64,000 nt of DNA from Pirellula staleyi DSM 6068 (GTDB lineage: Bacteria; Planctomycetota; Planctomycetia; Pirellulales; Pirellulaceae): assembly GCF_000025185.1 (NCBI RefSeq), contig NC_013720.1, forward strand, positions 3,720,001 through 3,784,000. The letters run 5' to 3'. This document shows, in pieces, positions 33,976 to 42,271 of this stretch. Position numbers and translations under genes: made by a program. The notes beneath the pieces are model-generated. The model did no database searches. It was not told where the DNA came from and saw only the letters and a program-made list of their open reading frames with translations. Numbering within the stretch: the stretch's first letter is position 1; every line of letters starts with the position of its first letter.

Positions 33976-35217
33976 ATGGCAGTTTATCTCTTTGCAACGC
34001 TGGATACCAAAGGTCCCGAAGCGGAGTACCTCCGCGATGCCCTGCGCGCGATGGGTGTGCAAGTGGTGGTGGTTGATACCGGCTGCATCGGCTCTCCCTC
34101 GTTCAGTGGCGATGTTTCGCGGAACGAACTTTTCGTTCGCGCGGGGACATCACTCGCCGCTATGGTCGAAAAGAACGACCGTGGATCTGCGGTGACCAAG
34201 GCGGCTGAAGGTGCAGTGGTGATCGTTCGCGAAGCCCTGTCACGTGGAAATCTCGATGGTGTGATCGCCCTCGGAGGTTCCGCCGGCAGCACGATCGGCA
34301 CCGCAGCGATGCGTGCGCTCCCGATTGGGGTTCCGAAAGTGATGGTGAGCACATTGGCATCAGGCCAAACACGTCAGTTTGTTGGCGACAAAGATATCTT
34401 CATGCTCAATTCGATTGTCGACATCGCTGGAATCAACCGCGTTAGTCGCAAAATCTTGTCGCAAGCGGCGGCTGCGATGGCAGGTCTGGTTAAGCTTCGA
34501 CCTGCCGAGACGCAAACCAGCGATCGTCCGATCGTGGTTGCCAGCATGTTTGGCGTCACAACTCCCTGCGTCTTACGTGCCCGCGAAGTGCTTGAAAAAG
34601 AAGGGTACGAAGTGCTCGTGTTTCATGCGACCGGCAATGGTGGCCGGGCGATGGAGTCGCTTGTTCGGGATGGACTCGTTGCTGGTGTTCTCGATATCAC
34701 GACCACCGAACTGGCCGACGAACTTGTGGGGGGCGAACTTTCAGCGGGGCCTGAGCGTCTTACTGCCGCAGCCGCTTGTGGAGTTCCCCAAGTGGTCTCT
34801 GTCGGAGCTGTCGATATGGTGAACTTTGGGCCGCGTGAGAATGTTCCCGCAAAGTTTGAGGGGCGCAAATTCCACGTTCATAATGCGGTCGTTACGCTGA
34901 TGCGAACCACCCCCGAAGAAAACGCTAAGCTAGGTACCGAGATTGCTCAGAAAGTCTCCGCCTCCAAAGGTCCGGCGACCATCCTCTTGCCTCTACTCGG
35001 TGTATCAGCCATCGATCGTGAAGGAGGGGCGTTCTGCGACACAGCAGCCCGTGAAGCGCTTTTCCAGGGGATACGCGAGCATCATGGATCGACCAAGCTC
35101 ACAGAGATGAATCACCACATCAACGATCCAGAGTTTGCCGAAGCAGCTGCTCACGAGCTTCTCGAACTCATGCGATCGGTTGCTGTGAAGAAGGCGACGG
35201 CGTCGACCGTTGCCTAG
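33976..35217 (+). CDS. UPF0261 / Tm-1-like ATP-binding protein
   Basis: Protein of 413 aa that matches the UPF0261 family throughout: MAVYLFATLDTKGPEAEYLR, ALGGSAGSTIGTAAMRALPIG, VSTLASGQTRQF, VASMFGVTTPCV, VFHATGNGGRAMESLV and a C-terminal GVSAIDREGGAFCD. The family corresponds to the N-terminal part of the tomato Tm-1 protein, where it binds ATP. In bacteria its enzymatic role is unsettled. The neighbouring gene encodes the TIM-barrel that forms the rest of Tm-1, so the bacterial pair is the unfused form. The start at 33976 has a GCGGGAG sequence upstream. Confidence 0.92.
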   Translation: MAVYLFATLDTKGPEAEYLRDALRAMGVQVVVVDTGCIGSPSFSGDVSRNELFVRAGTSLAAMVEKNDRGSAVTKAAEGAVVIVREALSRGNLDGVIALGGSAGSTIGTAAMRALPIGVPKVMVSTLASGQTRQFVGDKDIFMLNSIVDIAGINRVSRKILSQAAAAMAGLVKLRPAETQTSDRPIVVASMFGVTTPCVLRAREVLEKEGYEVLVFHATGNGGRAMESLVRDGLVAGVLDITTTELADELVGGELSAGPERLTAAAACGVPQVVSVGAVDMVNFGPRENVPAKFEGRKFHVHNAVVTLMRTTPEENAKLGTEIAQKVSASKGPATILLPLLGVSAIDREGGAFCDTAAREALFQGIREHHGSTKLTEMNHHINDPEFAEAAAHELLELMRSVAVKKATASTVA

Positions 35218-35334
35218 CTGTTTAGTTTCACTTTTTGGGGGGACAAGCCGGTTGGCACCGCCCCAGCGCTGCGCTCGTTTGCAGCAGTCATTGAACCCCG
35301 AAATCACTCACCTCTCTTGCTAGATTGAATCATC

Positions 35335-36174
35335 ATGGCACTCTTCTCACGAACAGAAATTCTTCTTCGACTTCGCGCTAAAGTGGCTTCGGGATTGCCC
35401 ATCGTTGGTGGTGGTGCCGGAACTGGTATCAGTGCCAAAATGTCGGAAGCAGGGGGTGTCGACCTGCTAGTGATTTACAACTCCGGCCGATTCCGGATGG
35501 GGGGGCGCGGATCGTTGTCGGGCATGATGCCGTATGGCGATGCCAACGCAATTGTGATGGACATGGCTCGCGAAGTGATTCCGGTGGTCAAGAAAACACC
35601 GGTGCTGGCTGGTGTCTGCGGAACCGATCCATTTCGCATCATGAAATTGTTCTTAAAGGAAGTTGACGCTGCTGGCTTCTCGGGCGTTCAAAACTTTCCG
35701 ACGGTAGGACTCATCGACGGTAATTTTCGCAAGAATCTCGAAGAGACCGACATGGGTTATGGTCTCGAAGTCGACATGATCAAGACTGCCGCCGAATTGG
35801 GCTTGCTCACCACTCCGTACTGCTTCAATCCTGACGAAGCAACCGCGATGGCCAAGGCTGGTGCCGACATCTTGATTCCACACATGGGGCTCACTACCAA
35901 GGGCTCGATTGGTGCTCAAACGACGGTGACGCTTGACGACTGCGTGACTGCAGTTCAGGCCATGCACGACGCCGCGAAACGGGTGAATCCCGAGATCCTG
36001 GTGCTGTGCCATGGAGGTCCGATCGCCGAACCGGAAGATGCGCAGTACATCCTTGATCGCACCGAGGGAATCGTCGGATTCTACGGCGCCAGTAGCATGG
36101 AGCGGCTGCCAGTGGAGCCTGCCATTGCCAATCGCGTCAGAGAGTTTACTCAGCTGCGATTCAAAAAGTCGTAA
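35335..36174 (+). CDS. PEP-hydrolase-like TIM-barrel protein (Tm-1 C-domain homologue)
   Basis: TIM-barrel protein of 279 aa with family phrases [78 protein letters not shown] and [10 protein letters not shown]. It falls in the phosphoenolpyruvate hydrolase/mutase-related superfamily often annotated 'PEP hydrolase family'. The true reaction is not established. It follows the UPF0261 gene by 117 bases on the same strand. A phosphoenolpyruvate- or pyruvate-type substrate would fit with the upstream aldolase, but this is inferred. Confidence 0.9.
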   Translation: MALFSRTEILLRLRAKVASGLPIVGGGAGTGISAKMSEAGGVDLLVIYNSGRFRMGGRGSLSGMMPYGDANAIVMDMAREVIPVVKKTPVLAGVCGTDPFRIMKLFLKEVDAAGFSGVQNFPTVGLIDGNFRKNLEETDMGYGLEVDMIKTAAELGLLTTPYCFNPDEATAMAKAGADILIPHMGLTTKGSIGAQTTVTLDDCVTAVQAMHDAAKRVNPEILVLCHGGPIAEPEDAQYILDRTEGIVGFYGASSMERLPVEPAIANRVREFTQLRFKKS

Positions 36175-36202
36175 GGAAGTGATGCAAATATCCTGACAAT
36201 AT

Positions 36203-36231
36203 TTGACAGTGTACGTGCATCATTAGAGAAT
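36203..36231 (+). promoter_or_regulatory. Candidate sigma70-type promoter for the sulfatase gene
   Basis: TTGACA (36203-36208) followed after 17 bases by GAGAAT (36226-36231), within an unusually A+T-rich stretch. The -10 box is only partly conserved (4 of 6), and 81 bases separate it from the start codon. Confidence 0.35.
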
Positions 36232-36312
36232 AACTTGTCAAGAATTATGCATTTATTGCTGTGTATTTATTGACGAAATCCTCAGTAGGCCTCTCTTCGG
36301 GAGTTTCGAGCG

Positions 36313-38013
36313 ATGCAGCGACTATGGAATCTGTACTTCATCGCTACTGCGGGACTGCTGCTGAGTTTCTTGGGAGGAGCGCAAGCCGCTGCTGCCGAGC
36401 GGCCGAATATCCTGTGGATCTCGCTCGAGGATATCAGCCCCGATTTGGGGTGTTACGGCGACGCATATGCCATCACCCCCAATCTCGACAAATTCGCAAG
36501 TGAAGGGGCCCGATTTGCCCGCGCGTTCACGCATGCGGGTGTTTGCGCACCGAGCCGTTCGGGCATTATCACAGGGATGTATCCGACGTCGATCGGCACA
36601 CACTACATGCGCTGCAAAGGTGTCCCTCCAGCCTATGTAAAGTGTTTTCCCGAATACCTGCGAGCAGCCGGGTATTACTGCACCAACGATACCAAAACCG
36701 ACTACAACTTCGACGTTCCCGTGAGTGCCTGGGATGACACGCGGCCCGGCGCACACTACAAGAATCGCCCTCGCTCGGATCAACCATTCTTTGCGGTGAT
36801 TAACCTCACTTCAACGCACGAGAGTCAGGTGCGACTCGCGCCGAGTGCTCAGCAAGTTCGTCGCAACTCGCTTAGCGAACAAGAGCGGCACGATCCGGCC
36901 AAGGCAGTTCTGCCACCGTACTATCCCGACACGCCTGTGGTGCGACAGGACTGGGCCAACTACTACGACAATCTTACCTTCGCTGATAAGCAGGTCGGGA
37001 AAATTTTGGCCGAGCTCGACGCAGCCGGATTGGCCAACAAAACGATTGTTGTCTGTTTTGGAGACCACGGTCGCGGTCTTTCGCGAGCTAAACGCTGGGT
37101 CTACGACTCCGGCATTCGCGTGCCTCTGATGGTGCGTTGGCCCTCCAAAATTGCTCCCGGAACGGTACGTGATGACCTTGTCGCTTTCGTCGATCTCGCA
37201 CCAACGATGCTTGCTCTCGCTGGGATTGAGCGTCCGCAACATTTTCAAGGTCAGGTGTTTCTCGGAGACGCAGCAGCAGCGCCACGCGATTACATCTATG
37301 CTGCTCGCGACCGGATGGATGAAACGCTCGATATCATTCGCGCCGTGCGAGACAAGCGTTTCAAGTACATCCGCAACTATCGCCCCGATCTTCCGTATGC
37401 TCAGCACATCGCTTACATGGATGAGATGCCAATGATGAAAGAGTGGCGTAAGCTGCATGCGGAAGGAAAGCTCGAAGGACCATCGAAGCTGTTCTTCGCA
37501 CCCACGAAGCCGCTCGAAGAACTCTACGATACCGACGCCGATCCGCATGAAATCAACAACCTCGCTGAAGATCCCAAGTTTGCCAAGGATCTCGAGCGTC
37601 TCCGGGCGGCCCACTTAGCATGGCGTGAATCGACCGGCGATTTGGGGCTGATTCCTGAAGCGGAAGTGATGGAGCGAGCGCGTCCTTCCGGAAAATTCGC
37701 GACGACCTCGAGCCCCGTTATTACGAAGTCGGAAGAGAAGTTGACGATCACTTGTGCTACCGAGGGCGCATCGATTGTGTATCGCTGGGAAACCGAGGCG
37801 GCTGATGATGCGCCAGCAGAAGCTGGAGATTTGCCACGCGAAAAACCTGCTGGTAAAGCCAAGGGAAAGCAGCAGGCAGGGGGACGCGGCACGAATGTAA
37901 GCTGGCGGCTTTACACAGGCCCGATGCCGGTGGTTCATGGTGCCAAGCTACGTGCCAAAGCGTGTCGGTTGGGGTATCTCGACAGTGAAGTCGCGGTGCT
38001 GCTGGCCGAGTGA
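36313..38013 (+). CDS. Exported sulfatase with C-terminal chitobiase-C-like domain
   Basis: Type I sulfatase of 566 aa. A signal peptide (about residues 1-28) precedes RPNILWISLEDISPD (metal-ligand Asp) and CAPSRSG with Cys78, the residue converted to formylglycine. CFGDHGRGLSRAKRW carries the Asp-His pair. LAPTMLALAGIERP and EELYDTDADPHEINNLAEDP close the sulfatase fold near residue 450. The last 100 residues (VITKSEEKLTITCATEGASI ... WRLYTGPMPVVHGAKLRAKA) resemble a CHB_HEX_C Ig-like domain interrupted by a low-complexity insert (PREKPAGKAKGKQQAGG). Substrates are likely sulfated glycans. GGGAG lies nine bases before ATG 36313. No maturase (anSME) is adjacent. Confidence 0.9.
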   Translation: MQRLWNLYFIATAGLLLSFLGGAQAAAAERPNILWISLEDISPDLGCYGDAYAITPNLDKFASEGARFARAFTHAGVCAPSRSGIITGMYPTSIGTHYMRCKGVPPAYVKCFPEYLRAAGYYCTNDTKTDYNFDVPVSAWDDTRPGAHYKNRPRSDQPFFAVINLTSTHESQVRLAPSAQQVRRNSLSEQERHDPAKAVLPPYYPDTPVVRQDWANYYDNLTFADKQVGKILAELDAAGLANKTIVVCFGDHGRGLSRAKRWVYDSGIRVPLMVRWPSKIAPGTVRDDLVAFVDLAPTMLALAGIERPQHFQGQVFLGDAAAAPRDYIYAARDRMDETLDIIRAVRDKRFKYIRNYRPDLPYAQHIAYMDEMPMMKEWRKLHAEGKLEGPSKLFFAPTKPLEELYDTDADPHEINNLAEDPKFAKDLERLRAAHLAWRESTGDLGLIPEAEVMERARPSGKFATTSSPVITKSEEKLTITCATEGASIVYRWETEAADDAPAEAGDLPREKPAGKAKGKQQAGGRGTNVSWRLYTGPMPVVHGAKLRAKACRLGYLDSEVAVLLAE

Positions 38014-38074
38014 ATGCAATAGATCGGCAGCGCGATTGGTAAGCAGTTTAACTTTCGCGTCGGCTGACGAATTG

Positions 38075-39007
38075 CTAGACGCGATGCCCGAGTCCCTTGG
38101 TAAGGGCCATGAAAGCCGACTCGAGATTGACTTCTTCTTCGCGGAAAAGCCGAATTTTGTGACCAGCCGCCATGAGCAGCGGGCCAAGATCGGTGTAGTC
38201 CTCGACCCCCACATTGAGTTTGGCGGCGATTTGCGTTTTGTTGATGGTGACGCTCGCCACCATGTCTTGCTGCTCGAGTAGCTTGGCAGCGGCATCGATA
38301 TCGCCCGTCACTTCAATCAGCAGCACGATCTGCTGTCGCACTTGCTTCATCACTTCATCGACCGTGTTGCAGTGACTCATCACGCCCCGATCGATGATGC
38401 CGACTTTGTTACACATGTCCGCCAACTCTGGCAGAATGTGGCTCGAAACCATAATGGTTTTGCCCTGCGATCCCAAGCGGCGAAGCACAGCGCGCATTTC
38501 GATACGAGCCCGCGGGTCGAGGCCGCTGAGAGGTTCGTCGAGCAGCAGCACTTGGGGTTCGTGAAGCAGAACACGGGCCAAGCCTAGTCGCTGCGTCTGT
38601 CCGCGCGAAAGTGTGTTGGCGTAAGCATCGCGTTTGAAATCAAGATCGACGAGTTCTAGCTTTTCATTACAAACTTCGCGACGACGAGGGCCACGAATCC
38701 GATAAGCGGCTGCAAAGAACTCGAGATACTCAATCACCTTCATGTCGTCGTAGACACCAAAGAAATCGGGCATGTAGCCGACCAGGCGTCGAATTTCTTT
38801 CGGGTCGTGATAGATCGAATGGCCGCAAACGTAGGCTTCGCCGTAGGTCGGGTTCAGCAGCGTTGCCAGAATCTTCATCGTGGTCGTTTTACCGGCACCG
38901 TTGGGACCGATGAAGCCGAACAGATCGCCAGCCTCAAGATTGAGGTCGATGGAGCGAATCGCATACGACTCGCCATAGCGTTTGGTCAGGTCAACGGTCT
39001 TAATCAC
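38075..39007 (-). CDS. ABC transporter ATP-binding protein
   Basis: ATPase subunit of 310 aa with Walker A GPNGAGKT (34-41), the ABC signature LSRGQ (133-137), Walker B VLLLDEP (153-159) and the H-loop SSHILPEL. A C-terminal extension of about 90 residues follows (LLIEVTGDIDAAAKLLEQQ), as in gliding/Nat-type ABC-2 exporters. The start overlaps the upstream 746-aa membrane protein gene by four bases. No classic polytopic permease is adjacent, so the partner is most likely that membrane protein or an unlinked permease. The exported substrate is unknown. Confidence 0.92.
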   Translation of the reverse strand: MIKTVDLTKRYGESYAIRSIDLNLEAGDLFGFIGPNGAGKTTTMKILATLLNPTYGEAYVCGHSIYHDPKEIRRLVGYMPDFFGVYDDMKVIEYLEFFAAAYRIRGPRRREVCNEKLELVDLDFKRDAYANTLSRGQTQRLGLARVLLHEPQVLLLDEPLSGLDPRARIEMRAVLRRLGSQGKTIMVSSHILPELADMCNKVGIIDRGVMSHCNTVDEVMKQVRQQIVLLIEVTGDIDAAAKLLEQQDMVASVTINKTQIAAKLNVGVEDYTDLGPLLMAAGHKIRLFREEEVNLESAFMALTKGLGHRV

Positions 39008-41244
39008 GACGATGGTTCCTCGCTGCGATCCGTGGTGGTCGTGCTCGATGATTCGCGAATGCCGCTGGCTGCCGTCGTTTTCGGCTCGAGCGGAGCGACA
39101 GGAAGCACCACGCGAATCAGGGTGATCGATTTCGTGGCGACAATCGGTTGGTCGTCGATCTTGATGGTCGAGACGGGACTATCTAGGTTTCCAACCAGCA
39201 CCGCGCGGCCCCCCCGCAAGTGGTTCGTAAAATCGATGTTGGTTTGGTAGCGATGCGAAAGTCCGGTGTAGTTCGCGCCACGCACTGAGTCGTAGAACAT
39301 CATCATCTGCAAAATGCGTGGCAGGTCGGTCGACTGCTGGTTCCAGGGGGTCGAGACATCTTTCTCTCCCACCACCATTTTTTGCGTCAGACGCGCTTCC
39401 AGATTCAGCGGCGAAATGCGATCGATCGAAACGGGCTGCCCGGGTGAGAGTTTGTCGATCCGGTAAAGCCATTCACCGTAAACCAGCAGGCATTGGGATA
39501 ACTGTACATCGATGGGGGACGACACAGTTCCAGCGAGCAGGCCGTATTGACCCATGCGTAAGTCGCACTTCGATACGCCTGTCGCTTTAGCCGTCCAGCG
39601 TCCCGAAATTGATTTCGACGACGCACTTTGCAGCGGCAATTGCTCTAGTCGACTTGAGTGGGTGGTGACTGACGGTGGTGAGGCAAAGTAAGGTTCGACG
39701 TCGGCCAGTTGCACTTGTCGCGACGAAAGTCCCCCTAAGCCATCGCCAGGAAGTCCTTGAAAGTCGAGCGTACCACGCAGTGTCTCGTTTTGAAGCTGAA
39801 ACGGAGGCGATTGCGGCTCGAGCGAAAGGGAGAGTCGCTCGCTTTGTGGCGTGTAAAGATGAATCCAGCTAGTGCTGCGAATGGTCGACGTCGTAGGGTC
39901 GATGTCAATCAGTTCCACATGGTTGAGTTTGGGCTCAGTTCCATGGGCAGCGAGTCCCAGGTACCAGCCGAGTAAGCAGAATAGCAAGGTGGTGGTGGGA
40001 AAACTGATCCAGGTTATCCAGCGAGGGAGTCCAAGTCCGGAGACAAAAAAGTAATCACCGGGACCGATAATCAGCAGATAGACGAGCGTCAAAACAGCAA
40101 CCGTTGTGAAGTTCACCAGCGTGACGTCGCTGAACTGATCGAGCGCGGCTCGAAGTTGACCCACCAAGTCCGTAAAGCCGAGATGGTTCACGGTGCGCCG
40201 TGAGACGTCGCGATCTTGCTGCTGCTGATCGCGCGTCCGTTGCATGAGGGCAGCTAGAAGCCGCGACCGGCCTTTCCAAGTGGCGATCGACGGATGATCG
40301 AGTTCGATTGCGATGACTTGCACTTCTCCAAGCCCTGAGGGGCCTCGAACCGCCAAAGGACGTCCTGCTGCGACGCCACCTTCGTCGAGTTCAATACGTC
40401 CACCAACGTTCGTGAGTGCGAGCACTTCAGGGCGATCGGCGCCCAGCGTCAACTGCGAGCCACTCAAGGTTTCCAGTCCCACACGATCGCGAAGTGGCGT
40501 TCCAGGAGCTGTCTGGCAAGGGAGCAGCGACTTCCAAGGTTCGTTTTGCAGTGCATCGCTCGCTGCCGAACCTGCGGAAAGAATCAATCGCCCACCGCCA
40601 AGCGTGTAATCGGCGATCGCCTGCTGCTGCTGCGTGGTAAGCTTGGCAAACAGCCCTTTTTCGCTCGTGCTTAGGAGTATTGCGTCGATACCTTCAAAGC
40701 CCCAAGCCTGATCGGGAAGCTCATCGACCGACTCCACTCGGGCGAGAGCGTAGGCACTATCCTCCGAGCGAGGAGAGAGTTTTTGTGCCTCCTCCATGCC
40801 GAGTGGCGATCCGATGGTCAGAACAAGTTCGCGCGTCGCAGCGAGGGGTTTTCCACCTCGAAACGAAATCGCTTTTTCGCTAACGATCTTTCCTTGCACA
40901 AGCAACTCTACCGTCGCGGGAGTTGGCTGCGGACCGACTTTGAAGTAGATGGTGGTTGTAAGTTCTTGCCCCGTAGCGCTGGCCGCGAGTTGCGAGAGAT
41001 TCCCCTCGCCAGCTTGGTAGATCACAGGCACAGCGTCGCCATCGACACCACGCACACGAAGCTCGGCTTCCGACGCTTCGGTGAGCCCTTGAATCGTTAC
41101 GCGAACGGGGGTGAGAAATCCGGCTTTCGCTTGCCCTTCAAATCCGACAGCGACGCTCGATATCGCTACCTGTTGAGGGGCATCGGCGAGCGCAGGAGCG
41201 ACCGCGAACAAGAGAAGTGTGATCGCTAGAAGGCAAAATCGCAT
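39004..41244 (-). CDS. Large exported/membrane partner of the ABC ATPase, 746 aa
   Basis: A signal peptide (about residues 1-21, ending APALADAP) precedes Ig-like beta domains (PVRVTIQGLTEASEAELRVRG). A region resembling a class-I glutamine-amidotransferase fold without the Cys-His pair follows (AIADYTLGGGRLILSAGSAA). Two to three helices near the middle (VAVLTLVYLLIIGPGDYFFV and ISFPTTTLLFCLLGWYLGLA) split off a C-terminal beta-rich half (LYTPQSERLSLSLEPQSPPF ... MVVGEKDVSTPW). I recognise the type as GldG-like or BatB-like in layout only. ATG 41244 has CAGG upstream; the GTG at 41256 is also possible. It overlaps the ATPase start, so coupling is strong. Confidence 0.82.
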   Translation of the reverse strand: MRFCLLAITLLLFAVAPALADAPQQVAISSVAVGFEGQAKAGFLTPVRVTIQGLTEASEAELRVRGVDGDAVPVIYQAGEGNLSQLAASATGQELTTTIYFKVGPQPTPATVELLVQGKIVSEKAISFRGGKPLAATRELVLTIGSPLGMEEAQKLSPRSEDSAYALARVESVDELPDQAWGFEGIDAILLSTSEKGLFAKLTTQQQQAIADYTLGGGRLILSAGSAASDALQNEPWKSLLPCQTAPGTPLRDRVGLETLSGSQLTLGADRPEVLALTNVGGRIELDEGGVAAGRPLAVRGPSGLGEVQVIAIELDHPSIATWKGRSRLLAALMQRTRDQQQQDRDVSRRTVNHLGFTDLVGQLRAALDQFSDVTLVNFTTVAVLTLVYLLIIGPGDYFFVSGLGLPRWITWISFPTTTLLFCLLGWYLGLAAHGTEPKLNHVELIDIDPTTSTIRSTSWIHLYTPQSERLSLSLEPQSPPFQLQNETLRGTLDFQGLPGDGLGGLSSRQVQLADVEPYFASPPSVTTHSSRLEQLPLQSASSKSISGRWTAKATGVSKCDLRMGQYGLLAGTVSSPIDVQLSQCLLVYGEWLYRIDKLSPGQPVSIDRISPLNLEARLTQKMVVGEKDVSTPWNQQSTDLPRILQMMMFYDSVRGANYTGLSHRYQTNIDFTNHLRGGRAVLVGNLDSPVSTIKIDDQPIVATKSITLIRVVLPVAPLEPKTTAASGIRESSSTTTTDRSEEPSS

Positions 41245-41374
41245 CACAACCTGCACGAAGTAGCCAAGACAAGCTCAAAACCGGCCGATTCAGCGGGAAC
41301 AAGCAGTGCGGGAAACATGCAGAATAGCTCGCCAGTGGCTCGGGGGAAATGGGCGAAACGGTTAAGGTTTTCCG

Positions 41375-41719
41375 CTAAGGCTTCTCGCTCGAGGGGCAGG
41401 TGCACACAAGCTTGCTACAACCGGGACATCCACCCCCATATTTGCGTGCCACCGCTTCGGTTAGGTCGACTCCCGCCACATTCGCCATCGTAACAAGCCA
41501 CGCGAGCACATCGGCAAATTCACCTCGTCGCTCGTCTGGCGATCCGCTCCGAAGCGAGGTGGCGAGTTCCCCCACCTCTTCCATGAACCAGACAAACGTC
41601 CCTTCTAGCCCACGTGCTTTGTCTTTATCGAAGTACATCGCACGAATGAGTTGCTGAAGTTCCGCCAGTGAGATCGTCGGTGAAGGCTTCGGCGAGGCTG
41701 GGACAGCAGGAGTTTCCAC
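41375..41719 (-). CDS. MazG-like nucleotide pyrophosphohydrolase with Cys-rich tail
   Basis: Protein of 114 aa. It has the all-alpha NTP pyrophosphohydrolase core with metal-binding WFMEEVGELATSL (Glu47, Glu48 and Glu51) and RGEFADVLAWLVTMAN (Glu67 and Asp70). The enzyme type hydrolyses nucleoside triphosphates to monophosphates plus pyrophosphate, in housecleaning or dCTP control. The C-terminus carries Cys98, Cys101, Cys106 and Cys108 (CPGCSKLVCTC), a likely zinc knuckle that is not part of the core fold. It is not obviously in an operon; 118 bases separate it from the ABC-partner gene. Confidence 0.88.
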   Translation of the reverse strand: METPAVPASPKPSPTISLAELQQLIRAMYFDKDKARGLEGTFVWFMEEVGELATSLRSGSPDERRGEFADVLAWLVTMANVAGVDLTEAVARKYGGGCPGCSKLVCTCPSSEKP

Positions 41720-41910
41720 GACGAATGATCCTCGGAGGGTAGTACGTCTGCCTCGAGCAGAAGTTCGCCGGAAGGCGATCCCCTGTCGAACAATTTCACG
41801 AGTTTACTATAGTAAGAGGATCACGACCGCTTGAGGACCGCCCTTGGCAGTGCTGAGCGTGCTCCGCGCTCAAGATTGGCCGGTTCACGTCAGCCAGAGA
41901 AAGCAGATCG

Positions 41911-42234
41911 ATGTCTCAATTCACCACCGTTGCCAAAACCAGTGACATCCCACCCGGCGAGGGGCGTTCGTATGCCGTCGATGGTCGAATGGTGGCGGTG
42001 TTCAACGAAGGGGGCGAGTTTCACGCCATCGACGACTTTTGTCCCCACATGGGGGCTTCGCTGGCTGGCGGGCACATGGAAAAGGGACTCGTCAGTTGCC
42101 CGTGGCACGCTTGGCGATTTTGTGTGAAAAGTGGCCAGTGGGCCGACAATCCCAAAATCAAAATCGACTGCTTTGAACTGCGCGTTGTCGGGGACGAAAT
42201 TCAAATCGGCTCCCCGTTTCGCAAGACAACTTAA
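41911..42234 (+). CDS. Rieske [2Fe-2S] ferredoxin-like protein
   Basis: Protein of 107 aa consisting of one Rieske domain. The cluster ligands are FCPHMGASL (Cys44, His46) and SCPWHAWRF (Cys63, His66). Such small soluble Rieske proteins (NirD-like) pass electrons to oxygenases or nitrite reductase, but neither partner is in the window. An AAGCAG-rich leader precedes ATG 41911. It has no signal peptide. The gene stands alone between the minus-strand MazG-like and DUF6263-like genes. Confidence 0.93.
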   Translation: MSQFTTVAKTSDIPPGEGRSYAVDGRMVAVFNEGGEFHAIDDFCPHMGASLAGGHMEKGLVSCPWHAWRFCVKSGQWADNPKIKIDCFELRVVGDEIQIGSPFRKTT

Positions 42235-42271
42235 GATAGCGATGTTCTAATCTCGCTGGTTCCTCGAACTG

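Noticed and set aside
36175-36312. A horizontal-transfer boundary suggested by the A+T-rich stretch before the sulfatase
   Set aside because: The stretch is short and promoter-like, and the flanking genes have composition like the rest of the window. No integrase, tRNA or repeats accompany it.
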